This document shows positions 35,195 through 43,303 of a DNA stretch of 64,000 nucleotides, piece by piece. Position 1 is the stretch's first letter, and each line of letters starts with the position of its first letter. A program made the position numbers and the translations under genes. The notes under the pieces were generated by a model, which was not told where the DNA came from, made no database searches, and saw nothing but the letters and a program-made list of their open reading frames with translations. Origin of the DNA: DTU015 sp964641455 (GTDB taxonomy: Bacteria; Bacillota; Sulfobacillia; Fermentithermobacillales; Fermentithermobacillaceae); assembly GCA_964641455.1 (NCBI GenBank), contig CAZXLH010000008.1, positions 1-64,000 of the forward strand. Reading direction: 5' to 3'.

Positions 35195-36400
35195 ATGATA
35201 CCCTCAGATAACGCTTTATCCCTGGGGGTTCATGCCTTGGTTTTGAATTTGCCGCTCAAAAGTTTGAAGGTATTGTGTGCACTGATTTTGGCAGTGGCGA
35301 TTATAGCAATATTGCCCAATAATGCAATAGTTGGAAAGCAATCTGAATATGTTATTTTGTTTGAGAGCAAGCAATACATAAAATATGGACAAAGCGGTGA
35401 AGAGGTAACACAGCTGCAAAAGCTGCTCAATGAACTTAGTTTCTATAAATCTAATGTAGATGGAATCTTTGGTGATAAGACTAAGGTTGCAGTATTAGAG
35501 TTTCAAAGTAAAATGAACCTTGGCCAAGATGGCATTGTTGGGCCTACAACCAAGAAAGCTCTCCAGGCCCAGCATGCTAAACTGAATCCTCCCAATACCC
35601 ATACAGTGGCTTTCGGCGAGACGCTGTCGGCTATTGCTTCCAGATATGGTTTGAGCACTTCTACACTTATCAGGATAAACAATCTTAAAAACCCAGACCG
35701 TATTTATCCAGGTGATGTTTTGGTTCTGCAAGCTAAGGAGAAGGTTACTGATTCTAAGCCCGAACAACCGCCTACAGAACCATTGCCGCCGCCTGCTGAG
35801 CCCTTACCTGTACCGAATAAGCGGATTTGCCTTACGTTTAACGATGGCCCTGACCCAACCACAACGCCGGTGATTTTGAATACCTTAGACGAGTATGGAA
35901 TTAAAGCTGTTTTCTTTGTAATAGGAGAGAAAGTTAAGAAGCATCCTGAACTTGTCAGGAAGATGGCAGAAGGCGGCCATGTAATCGGGGTACATGGCTA
36001 TCAACATAAGGTATTGGCAGGGCTTTCCGCAAAACAAGTCTATACCGATTTGCAGATGGCGCAAGCTTGTGTAGCCCAAGTTTGCGGACAGAAACCGTAC
36101 CTGTACCGGCCTCCGTATGGAATTCTTGAGGAAACACAGATAAAAGAAGCTCAGAGGCTAGGCATGAGGGTTCTTATGTGGACCAATATTGGAGGTGCAG
36201 ATCTTGGAACTCAATCATCTCAGGAAGTCTTGGAAAGGGTTATGGCCGGTGCAAAGGACGGAAGCATTATTCTACTTCACGAAGGGTTTCCACACACAGC
36301 AGAAGCACTGTCGGAAATAATCCCGTCCCTTGCACGCATGGGATTTGGCTTTCAAAACCTAAACCCCGCCTTAGTTACTGAATCTGTCCCGGGGCAATAA
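35195..36400 (+). CDS. Peptidoglycan-binding, LysM and NodB polysaccharide deacetylase protein
   Basis: 401 residues, exported. Order: N-terminal membrane/signal segment (about 23-44), PG_binding_1 repeat (YGQSGEEVTQLQKLLNEL... IVGPTTKKAL), LysM (HTVAFGETLSAIASRYGLS... YPGDVLVL), a Pro-rich linker, and a NodB domain with RPPYG, the HGYQH metal triad part and LHEG. The first NodB motif reads TFNDGPD where TFDDGPD is usual, so the catalytic-base Asp is Asn. It probably binds and trims cell-wall glycans, if active. The start is uncertain: ATG 35195 lacks a good ribosome binding site, and TTG 35237 follows GGGGG. Confidence 0.87.
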   Translation: MIPSDNALSLGVHALVLNLPLKSLKVLCALILAVAIIAILPNNAIVGKQSEYVILFESKQYIKYGQSGEEVTQLQKLLNELSFYKSNVDGIFGDKTKVAVLEFQSKMNLGQDGIVGPTTKKALQAQHAKLNPPNTHTVAFGETLSAIASRYGLSTSTLIRINNLKNPDRIYPGDVLVLQAKEKVTDSKPEQPPTEPLPPPAEPLPVPNKRICLTFNDGPDPTTTPVILNTLDEYGIKAVFFVIGEKVKKHPELVRKMAEGGHVIGVHGYQHKVLAGLSAKQVYTDLQMAQACVAQVCGQKPYLYRPPYGILEETQIKEAQRLGMRVLMWTNIGGADLGTQSSQEVLERVMAGAKDGSIILLHEGFPHTAEALSEIIPSLARMGFGFQNLNPALVTESVPGQ

Positions 36401-36923
36401 TATCTTTTATAACCTGGTTTGCTCCTTTTACGTACAGAGCCATGTCAGAAATAGCCATACTTTGAAACATTGCGTTTTGAGCGGCGGCCAGAGAACATAC
36501 GGCTTGCTGTAGCGTCTGAGCAATTTGCTTATCTGCCTTGGCTTGCTGCATAGATAGCTGACTTCCCAGATGGCTTAGTAACTCGTTTAGTTGCTGTGAG
36601 TTTGAACGTATTGCTTCATTGCCTTGAGATACTATTGAACTTATTTGCTGTGAAATAGCAAGAAGTGTATCTACCATTTGGGAATCAGTCACGTGGGTTG
36701 AAGCCTTGCTGAGGGCACTTTGAAGATCTTGTTCGATCATCATCTGCTGTTCCCGGATACTGTTTTGCACTTCCGACAGGGATTCCTCGATCTTTTCGGC
36801 GGGTGTAGTTGGTACACCTGCTCCTGGCGGCTTAAAAGTACGTCTCATTTCATCTACAACATGAGATGCAGGGCTTGCGCTGCCATTGATATTGCCTATT
36901 GCGTAATCTTCATGTTCCGGCAT
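36375..36923 (-). CDS. Coiled-coil protein of unknown function
   Basis: 182 residues, no signal peptide or membrane segment. A Gly/Pro-rich start (to about 45) is followed by a long Gln/Ser-rich helical region (about 48-150) with heptad-like spacing, then a short hydrophobic C-terminus. Its 3' end overlaps the convergent deacetylase gene by 26 bases. Start ATG after AAGGGGGAATATT. No family recognised; composition resembles phasin-like or spore/flagellar accessory coiled coils, but that is a guess. Confidence 0.65.
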   Translation of the reverse strand: MPEHEDYAIGNINGSASPASHVVDEMRRTFKPPGAGVPTTPAEKIEESLSEVQNSIREQQMMIEQDLQSALSKASTHVTDSQMVDTLLAISQQISSIVSQGNEAIRSNSQQLNELLSHLGSQLSMQQAKADKQIAQTLQQAVCSLAAAQNAMFQSMAISDMALYVKGANQVIKDIIAPGQIQ

Positions 36924-37048
36924 AATATTCCCCCTTCTTAAGTTTCTTTCTTAGTTTTTTCACTTTTCGATTCCTTATTAGAAAAATACAGGCCAATGAG
37001 AGGAAATACAGTAAGAATAGCGAAATCTATTTAAAGGGGGGTCGAAGA

Positions 37049-37327
37049 GTGTCGAGGTTTCTGCGTGTAGGTATTTTTCTCGATAGGTTGGACGATATTG
37101 CAGAAGCGGCTCAGATGTTGAGAGAAGCAACTAAATCCGATGATGGCCAGGAGCTGCTACGAGCAACTGAACTTGCTGCAGATATTGAGTCCATGGCAAC
37201 AGAGTTAAGGGATTTTATTTCAAGGTGGAATTGTGAACCTCTGATTTATACAGGCGAGGGCACAACAGAAGAAATAATTAATCTGCTTGATACATTACTT
37301 TCAAACGCCGAAGGCATTGAACCTTAG
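37049..37327 (+). CDS. Small helical protein of unknown function
   Basis: 92 residues, acidic and predicted mostly helical (DDIAEAAQMLREATKSDDG, ATELAADIESMATELRDF). GTG start after AAAGGGGGGTCGAAGA, a strong ribosome binding site. No family recognised. It precedes the FmdB-like gene by 52 bases on the same strand. Confidence 0.6.
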   Translation: MSRFLRVGIFLDRLDDIAEAAQMLREATKSDDGQELLRATELAADIESMATELRDFISRWNCEPLIYTGEGTTEEIINLLDTLLSNAEGIEP

Positions 37328-37379
37328 GGTTTGCAGAGCTCAGTTTCTCGGTTTAAACTATTACCGGGAGGCGGGGCTT

Positions 37380-37592
37380 ATGCCTATTTATGAATATAGA
37401 TGCCGTAATTGCGGTAAAGTTTTTGAAATCCTGGTAAGACGCAACGATGTTCCGGTGTGTCCTCAGTGTAATTCCAGAGATCTTAAAAAACTCCTCTCGA
37501 TGTTTAATTCGCACGTTGGAAAAGGTTCCGGGGCTGCATCAAGTTCATGTGCTACATGTTCCGGAAAAACGTGCAGCACGTGTAGAAACTAA
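37380..37592 (+). CDS. FmdB-type zinc ribbon protein
   Basis: 70 residues starting MPIYEYRCRNCGKVFE, the signature of the FmdB/putative regulatory protein family, with the Zn ribbon completed by CPQC. A Cys/Ser-rich tail (SSCATCSGKTCSTC) is typical. ATG 37380 follows GGGAGGCGGGGCTT. The gene ends 11 bases before the assembly gap. Confidence 0.88.
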   Translation: MPIYEYRCRNCGKVFEILVRRNDVPVCPQCNSRDLKKLLSMFNSHVGKGSGAASSSCATCSGKTCSTCRN

Positions 37593-37602
37593 GATTGATA
37601 TA

Positions 37603-37702
37603 NNNNNNNNNNNNNNNNNNNNNNNNNNNNNNNNNNNNNNNNNNNNNNNNNNNNNNNNNNNNNNNNNNNNNNNNNNNNNNNNNNNNNNNNNNNNNNNNNN
37701 NN
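37603..37702. other. Assembly gap (100 N)
   Basis: Exactly 100 unknown bases, the conventional placeholder for a scaffold join of unknown length. Genes may be missing here, and linkage of the two sides is an assembler inference. Confidence 0.99.
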
Positions 37703-37867
37703 TTTGGGCGGTTTTAATCGATAGGGGTTCCAAATTTTGAATAAAGTAAATAACAGATGGCTTTTTGCAAGAACTACCGGTTATGTGGGGAAAATCGAAT
37801 TAGTAGTTTAATCGAATACCATCCCAGTGTACAATTTAGGCAAATAGGCAAAAAGGGAGTGATGACA

Positions 37868-38344
37868 GTGGGCCGACAATCGTCTGAGAAGAAAGGTAAG
37901 GATTTGTTTTCCAAGTTAAGCCGCACAATTAGGTCTGGTGCAGAGACCTTGATGCAGGAGACAAAAGAACTAACCCGTATTGGCAAGCTAAAGATGGAAC
38001 TTTTGGCTCTTGAAAATGAGCGGGGAAGAAAATTTGAAGAAATTGGAAGGTTGGCTCATACCTTGTATAAGGAAGGGGCTGATTTTGAACAGCTCAAGCA
38101 GCCGTTGGCCGGAATCGATGAAATCGAGGCGAAGATCGACGCCAAGCACGAAGAAATCAAGAAGATTCCTGAGGAAGAAGCTGAATTGCCGATTGCTGAA
38201 CCTGAGGGTGTGGAAGAGGTCATAGATACTGCTCCAACGCCGCCTTCAGATGAACTTACACCTCACTATTGTCCCCAATGTGGTGCAGGAACAAAAGAAG
38301 ATGACAAGTTTTGTTCCAAGTGCGGGAACTCACTTGAGGCCTAA
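37868..38344 (+). CDS. Helical protein with C-terminal zinc ribbon
   Basis: 158 residues from GTG 37868, which is 8 bases after GGGAG; an ATG at 37862 is also in frame. A basic, helical first half (KLSRTIRSGAETLMQETKELTRIGKLKMELLALENERGRK-type pattern) is followed by an acidic linker and a C-terminal double-CxxC ribbon (CPQCGAGTKEDDKFCSKCG). This layout recurs in small Firmicutes proteins near stress or envelope genes; the role is unknown. Confidence 0.7.
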   Translation: MGRQSSEKKGKDLFSKLSRTIRSGAETLMQETKELTRIGKLKMELLALENERGRKFEEIGRLAHTLYKEGADFEQLKQPLAGIDEIEAKIDAKHEEIKKIPEEEAELPIAEPEGVEEVIDTAPTPPSDELTPHYCPQCGAGTKEDDKFCSKCGNSLEA

Positions 38345-38362
38345 AGCGGTGTGTTGTCTAGG

Positions 38363-38400
38363 TACCGGGCCTGTGCAAAATTATGGCCCGGTATTTCTTC
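38363..38400 (+). terminator. Terminator after the zinc-ribbon gene
   Basis: TACCGGGCC/GGCCCGGTA stem (9 bp) with a 13-base loop, followed by TTTCTTCGTTTG, 18 bases after the stop codon. Confidence 0.75.
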
Positions 38401-38506
38401 GTTTGTTCTATGTAGAAGATTAGGAGGTATGCAGCAACGCTGTGTCGAAAACAGACAATGAGTGAGTAAGTAACTAATTTCACAAACCAGGAAGGAGATT
38501 CGAAGG

Positions 38507-39358
38507 ATGACTGCGAGAGTAATAGATGGCCGGAAGATAGCACGAGAAATTCGTGCCGAGGTAAGGGAGCAAGTAGCTGCACTTAAACAAGAGGGGCTCG
38601 TCCCAAAGTTATGCGTTATCTTAGTAGGGGATGATCCTGCCTCGGTTATTTATGCAAGATCCAAGCAGAGAGCATGTAATAAGTCCGGTATAGATTATGA
38701 ACTGTTCACTTTTCCAAACGATGCCCGGGAAGAAGAGGTAATTGAAAAACTTAATAAGCTTGCCTCTGATGCCTCTTGCCATGGAATTATGGTTGAACTT
38801 CCGCTTCCAAAGCATATGAACAAGCAACGTGTAATGATGGCAATTGACCCACTCAAGGATGTGGATGGGATCAACCCAATTAACAGAGGGCACATGTTTA
38901 CGCAAAAATCCGGTTTGTTTCCGGTTACCCCCCAGAGTTGCATAGAGATTTTGAAGAGAGACGGTGTTTCCCTGGAAGGCAAGAATGTTTGCTTAATCGG
39001 CCGCGGCGATACCGTAGGCAAACCGTTAATCTTCTTGCTGCTCAATGAAAATGCTACTGTAACCGTATGCCATACCAGAACTCAGGATCTGTCATTTCAT
39101 ACCAAGAAGGCTGATATCATAGTAGCCGCTGCAGGTAAGGCAGGCCTTGTTTCAAAGGATATGGTTAATCCGGGAACTATCATAGTAGATGCAGGTATCA
39201 ATCAAGTAGACGGTAAGACTGTAGGCGACGTTGATTTTGATCAGGTCTCAGAGGTGGCCGGTGCTATAACGCCGGTTCCGGGCGGCGTTGGAAGCCTTAC
39301 TACTGCACTTTTGCAAAGAAACTTGATTCAAGCAATTGAGCTCCAAAAACAATCGTAA
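38507..39358 (+). CDS. folD: Methylenetetrahydrofolate dehydrogenase/cyclohydrolase
   Basis: Bifunctional cytoplasmic enzyme interconverting 5,10-methylene- and 10-formyl-THF. 283 residues. Motifs: YARSKQRACNKSGI around the cyclohydrolase Lys, ELPLPKHMN, DPLKDVDGINPIN, the NADP fold GRGDTVGKPL and the C-terminal TPVPGGVGSLT. Start ATG after AAGGAGATTCGAAGG. Followed 53 bases later by fchA, so the pair supplies one-carbon units, possibly within acetogenic or formate-based C1 metabolism. Confidence 0.95.
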   Translation: MTARVIDGRKIAREIRAEVREQVAALKQEGLVPKLCVILVGDDPASVIYARSKQRACNKSGIDYELFTFPNDAREEEVIEKLNKLASDASCHGIMVELPLPKHMNKQRVMMAIDPLKDVDGINPINRGHMFTQKSGLFPVTPQSCIEILKRDGVSLEGKNVCLIGRGDTVGKPLIFLLLNENATVTVCHTRTQDLSFHTKKADIIVAAAGKAGLVSKDMVNPGTIIVDAGINQVDGKTVGDVDFDQVSEVAGAITPVPGGVGSLTTALLQRNLIQAIELQKQS

Positions 39359-39411
39359 GTTTGCTGTCAAGCAAGTTGACAAAACCGTAATTACATAAGG
39401 GGGAGACAGAT

Positions 39412-40044
39412 TTGAACCGTTTGTTTTCTAACAGCCTTTCTGAAATCCTAGAAGATTCTGCTTCTTCAGCTCCCACTCCGGGAGGAGGCAGTGTTTCAGC
39501 AATATGCGCTGCATTCGGGGCTTCCATGGCATCTATGGTAGCGAACCTGACTGTAGGCAAAAAGAAATATAAGGATGTTGAAGAGCAGGTAACTGTTATT
39601 CGTGACAAAGCCCTGGCTCTCATGTCTCAATTTGAAGCACTGGTTTACGAAGACATGGAGCAGTTTGGGAATTTGATGGAGGCTTACCGGCTTCCTAAGA
39701 AAACCCCTGATGAGAAAAAGCATCGCAATGCACGTATAGAGGAAGCAGCGAAAGGAGCAACCGAAACTCCTCTTAAAGTTGCTCGTGCATGCGTGGAACT
39801 TCTTGAAATTGTATGTGAATTAGCGCCAATGGGAAACAAGATGGCGATTAGCGATGCAGGGGTTGCAGCTTACTTGGCGGAAGCAAGTGTGGGAGCTGTG
39901 CTATTGAGCGCTGATATCAATATTCCTACTATCAAAGATCAAGAATATGTGAATCAAGTGATTAAAGAAAAAGAAGGCCTGAAAGAACAGGCCCATAAAC
40001 TTAAGCAAAAAGCCCTTGCTATTGTTTTTGAGAGGATGAGTTAG
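39412..40044 (+). CDS. fchA: Methenyl-THF cyclohydrolase / cyclodeaminase family
   Basis: 210 residues of the FTCD_C/FchA family. Signature blocks are APTPGGGSVSA near the N-terminus, AMSAM-like ASMASMVANLT with GKKKY, and MGNKMAISDAGVAAYLAEA. FchA-type proteins hydrolyse 5,10-methenyl-THF to 10-formyl-THF. TTG start, 7 bases after GGGGGAGA. Adjacent to folD, whose cyclohydrolase activity it would duplicate. Confidence 0.87.
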   Translation: MNRLFSNSLSEILEDSASSAPTPGGGSVSAICAAFGASMASMVANLTVGKKKYKDVEEQVTVIRDKALALMSQFEALVYEDMEQFGNLMEAYRLPKKTPDEKKHRNARIEEAAKGATETPLKVARACVELLEIVCELAPMGNKMAISDAGVAAYLAEASVGAVLLSADINIPTIKDQEYVNQVIKEKEGLKEQAHKLKQKALAIVFERMS

Positions 40045-40468
40045 TTTTTAGGAACAGGCGACGCCGGCGCCTAGGAGATGTCGCTTGGTGCCGGAGTTGT
40101 TCGCCTTGATTTTCCGGCAGGGCCCCGGATGAGCTCATTAGTCTTGGCCTTCTGGTTCTGGGCTTGTGGGCGGGGCCGGTTAAAACGTCGAAACGGTGGG
40201 TATGTCCGTCTTCAAAAGTAGTTACGCCTGCAATTTGATGGACATGCCCCCAGAACGTTGGGACTTGCTGTGAACTGTTTCCATACATTCGATGTGTGTG
40301 GCTGTGAGCCCTTGAGGTCTCATTGCCAAAACGGTGAATGTGGCCTGGCCCTGTTTCATAGTTGAGCCCGGTAGTGCCTTCAAACACGTGAAAATGGTCA
40401 AGATCCGCAGTAGTTCTTCCGTAGTAGTTGTGTACGTGGCCTCCTCTTTCTTCTCTGATGTTGTCCAC
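40019..40468 (-). CDS. YmaF family His-rich protein
   Basis: 149 residues. Repeated His motifs (GHVHNYYG, DHFHVFEG, GHIHRFG, AHSHTHRM, GHVHQIAG, GHTHRFD) are the hallmark of the YmaF family, likely metal-binding and of unknown role in spore formers. The tail of about 45 residues is very basic (PRTRRPRL, SPRRRRRLF) and overlaps the convergent fchA end by 26 bases. GTG start after GGAGGGAAACAA. Confidence 0.85.
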   Translation of the reverse strand: MDNIREERGGHVHNYYGRTTADLDHFHVFEGTTGLNYETGPGHIHRFGNETSRAHSHTHRMYGNSSQQVPTFWGHVHQIAGVTTFEDGHTHRFDVLTGPAHKPRTRRPRLMSSSGALPENQGEQLRHQATSPRRRRRLFLKTNSSSQKQ

Positions 40469-40546
40469 TTGTTTCCCTCCTTTTGGTGTCAGTAATTGGC
40501 CTTATGTCAAAATAATATGAAACCCCTATGTTATTTGTGATTGCAG

Positions 40547-40996
40547 TCAATTACAGTGAAAAGGAAATATGTTTTGCCATTGGGTGACTATATTTTCAGC
40601 TTTAACTGCGATGCCGCGGCTGCTAATAGACAAATCCATAATATTGGCATCTTTGAGTTTTCCTTTCGAGAGTCTGACTAAATCCACTTCTGCCAAGGTA
40701 TATGAGCCGTATGAAGCAATCTGGCCTTCAAGCAACCACGAATCGATAGAACTTGCTATGGGAAACTTGACAGGCGGTGTGGTCTTAAAGAATATTTTTG
40801 AACCTTTGAACGAATCAAGTTCCATTTTTATCGTGATTGGTATTCCAAAGTACGATGCCATTTTAAGTGTAATTTCGATAACGTTGTTGCCAAGGGTAGA
40901 ATCAAGCAGGGCCATGCCTTTTGGCCATTTCATGCTTCCTAAAATTGCGTTCAAGCCCTGATCGGAAATGCTCATGGAGATCTTTTCAATGAGCAT
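40547..40996 (-). CDS. Hypothetical protein, beta-rich
   Basis: 149 residues, no signal or membrane segment. Alternating hydrophobic strands (VIEITLKMASYFGIPITIKMELDSF, ANIMDLSISSRGIAVKAENI) suggest a beta-sheet lipid-binding or SRPBCC/DUF2993-like fold, but I recognise no family motif. Start ATG after CGGAGGTGTAAAC. It may share a transcript with ymaF (79-base gap). Confidence 0.65.
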   Translation of the reverse strand: MLIEKISMSISDQGLNAILGSMKWPKGMALLDSTLGNNVIEITLKMASYFGIPITIKMELDSFKGSKIFFKTTPPVKFPIASSIDSWLLEGQIASYGSYTLAEVDLVRLSKGKLKDANIMDLSISSRGIAVKAENIVTQWQNIFPFHCN

Positions 40997-41124
40997 GTTT
41001 ACACCTCCGGTAAAGGTTCTTTTACATAACGCTATGCCTGTAAAGTTTAAGATGATACAAGAAAATGATTATTTATCTTAACCCAGTTTCCAATGAAGGA
41101 ATTCGAGTATGATTCGGAGAACTC

Positions 41125-41153
41125 TTGATAGCGTATGAAAACGTTTTCATATA
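41125..41153 (+). promoter_or_regulatory. Promoter with embedded LacI-type operator
   Basis: TATGAAAACGTTTTCATA (41134-41151) is an 18-bp perfect palindrome with the AAAACGTTTT core typical of LacI/GalR operators. It sits between TTGATA (41125-41130) and CATATA (41148-41153), so bound repressor would block RNA polymerase. The LacI-family gene starts 55 bases downstream, pointing to autoregulation of the entire operon. Confidence 0.75.
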
Positions 41154-41205
41154 TCTCGGGACACGTAACTTGCAAGTAGTCTTAGGACAGAAAGTGAGAT
41201 TGTTT

Positions 41206-42225
41206 ATGGGTGCCAGGGTAACCATAAAAGATGTGGCAAAAGAGGCGGGAGTATCTATTTCCACCGTTTCAAGGGTAATAAATAACTCAGGCTATGTGAA
41301 GCAGAGTACCTTTGAAAGGGTAGAGCAAGCCATATCTAAATTAGGATATTCACCAAATCATTTAGCCAGAAGTTTGTCTAAAGGGACTACCGGAATTATC
41401 GGAACTATACTTCCAGACATATCAAATCCGTTTTTCCCGACGCTTACCCGGGGTATAGACGATGCTGTCGTTTCAAGAGGATATACCCTTATTTTATGCA
41501 ATACTGATGGATATGCTGCTCAGGAAGAAGCGTCTGTTCGAGCGCTCTTGGAAAAGCAGGTTGATGGAATTGTGTTTGTTACAGGTGGTTCCGGAACTGT
41601 TCAATTGGTCAAAGAGGCCAGTAAAGTATGCCCGGTAGCTGTTATTGACAGAGAAGTCAGGGGAGTATCCTGTGATATGGTTACAGTGGATAATTATCAG
41701 GGTTCTTTTGAAATGGCCAAATACCTTTTAGGCGCAGGCCATAGGCGTATCGCGTACATAACCGGGCCTTTGCATCTGAGCACCTCACAAGGAAGGCTCA
41801 GGGGATTCAGAGATTGCCTGAAAAAAGCCGGTATCACTGAAGAACCTTTAATACTTACCGGAGATTTTCAATATGAAACCGGTTATTCCTATGCAAGGGA
41901 GATCGCCAGGATGGATCCGGGTATAACGTGTGTGTATTGTGCCAATGATCTTATGGCGCTGGGCGCTATGAGGTGTTTCCTGGATTTGGGTTTTGCAATC
42001 CCCAAGCAAGTCGCCGTAGCAGGTTTTGATGATATTGATGTGTCATCATTGGTTAGCCCGTCTCTTACCACGGTTGCGCAGCCTACTTACCAAATGGGGG
42101 TTATGGCAGCTGAATTTTTGCTGCAAAGGCTGTCTGGCGGCAAACACATCAAACCACGTTCGAAGATGCTAAAACCGGTACTTGTTATACGGGATTCAAC
42201 AAGAGGGGGTAGAGGCACGGCGTGA
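41206..42225 (+). CDS. LacI-family transcriptional repressor, RbsR-like
   Basis: 339 residues from ATG 41206, where the HTH begins (VTIKDVAKEAGVSISTVSRVIN). The hinge YSPNHLARSLSKG and a periplasmic-binding-like effector domain follow (ILPDISNPFFPTLTRGIDDA, VYCANDLMALGAM, VAVAGFDDIDVSSLVSPSLTTV). Effector is probably ribose or a purine nucleoside/base, judged from the cotranscribed ribokinase and nucleoside genes. An upstream start at 41125 would lie inside the operator and is unlikely. Confidence 0.9.
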   Translation: MGARVTIKDVAKEAGVSISTVSRVINNSGYVKQSTFERVEQAISKLGYSPNHLARSLSKGTTGIIGTILPDISNPFFPTLTRGIDDAVVSRGYTLILCNTDGYAAQEEASVRALLEKQVDGIVFVTGGSGTVQLVKEASKVCPVAVIDREVRGVSCDMVTVDNYQGSFEMAKYLLGAGHRRIAYITGPLHLSTSQGRLRGFRDCLKKAGITEEPLILTGDFQYETGYSYAREIARMDPGITCVYCANDLMALGAMRCFLDLGFAIPKQVAVAGFDDIDVSSLVSPSLTTVAQPTYQMGVMAAEFLLQRLSGGKHIKPRSKMLKPVLVIRDSTRGGRGTA

Positions 42226-43148
42226 ATAGGGATATTATTGTGCTGGGAAGTTTGAATGTAGATTTCGTTGTACGGGTGGAAAGGCGTCCCAATAAAGGTG
42301 AGACTATCCCTGGCACTGATTTTTCCATTTTCCCGGGCGGGAAAGGGGCCAATCAGGCGGTGGCTGCAGCCAGGTCAGGGGGCAATGTGGCTATGGCAGG
42401 CAGAATAGGCGATGACGTTTTTTCAAAAGTTCTTATAGATAGCCTGTCAAAGGCTCAAGTAGGGCAAGAACACATTGTTATTACTTCGGGTATATCCACC
42501 GGTTCTGCGTTTATTACAGTAGATAACACAGGTGAAAATGCAATTATTGTAGTTCCCGGTGCCAACGGCTATTGCAGTAAACAAGATGTAGACGCGCTTA
42601 GGCCTTACTTGCAGAAAACAACGATACTTATGCTTCAACTTGAAGTACCGCTTGAGACTGTCTCTTATGCGGCTGAGGTTGCCCATGCCTATGGAGCAAA
42701 AGTCATGCTTGATCCTGCCCCGCCTGTTCCGCTTACAGATGATTTGCTCAAAACCGTTGACATAATAACTCCAAACGAACACGAAGCCTCATTCCTGACA
42801 GGGCGAAAAGTATCTGATATTGAAAGTGCAAAACTTGCGGTGTTGGATCTGCTTAAACGTGGAGTCAAAGCCGCAGTGATAAAACTTGGGGCCGGGGGCG
42901 TGGTTTTCGGGGAGAACGGTGAGAGCGGCAGTTTTGGCAATGTCCCGGGCCACTTGGTGCAAGCAGTGGATACCACTGCAGCAGGCGATGCTTTTTCAGG
43001 AGGCCTGGCTGCTGCCCTTTGTGAGGGTAAATCTCTCAAAGAGGCGTGCCGTTTTGCCAATGGTGTAGCGGCATTGTCTGTTACACGTAAAGGCGCACAG
43101 ACATCTATGCCAAAACGTGAAGAAACTGATGCTTTTCTCAGCCGTTGA
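42222..43148 (+). CDS. rbsK: Ribokinase
   Basis: Phosphorylates ribose to ribose-5-phosphate. 308 residues of the PfkB family: GSLNVDFVVRVERRPNKGET and GGKGANQAVAAARSG at the N-terminus, NEHEASFLTG, and the catalytic DTTAAGDAFSGGLA near the end. GTG start overlaps the repressor stop (GTGA). It would capture ribose released by the nucleoside hydrolases encoded in the same operon. Confidence 0.93.
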   Translation: MNRDIIVLGSLNVDFVVRVERRPNKGETIPGTDFSIFPGGKGANQAVAAARSGGNVAMAGRIGDDVFSKVLIDSLSKAQVGQEHIVITSGISTGSAFITVDNTGENAIIVVPGANGYCSKQDVDALRPYLQKTTILMLQLEVPLETVSYAAEVAHAYGAKVMLDPAPPVPLTDDLLKTVDIITPNEHEASFLTGRKVSDIESAKLAVLDLLKRGVKAAVIKLGAGGVVFGENGESGSFGNVPGHLVQAVDTTAAGDAFSGGLAAALCEGKSLKEACRFANGVAALSVTRKGAQTSMPKREETDAFLSR

Positions 43149-43303
43149 TTATGTTTCCGAATGTTGTTCGGGGCCACCGGATGTTGGAACAAAACCGGCT
43201 CCGGCTTATTGGAGGAAAAGGGGGTGGGAGGTAGCACTTTAGGGCCGTACAGTCTCGCAGGACTAAATGTTTATATAAGCTTACTTCCGGAGGTTGAGCG
43301 TAA

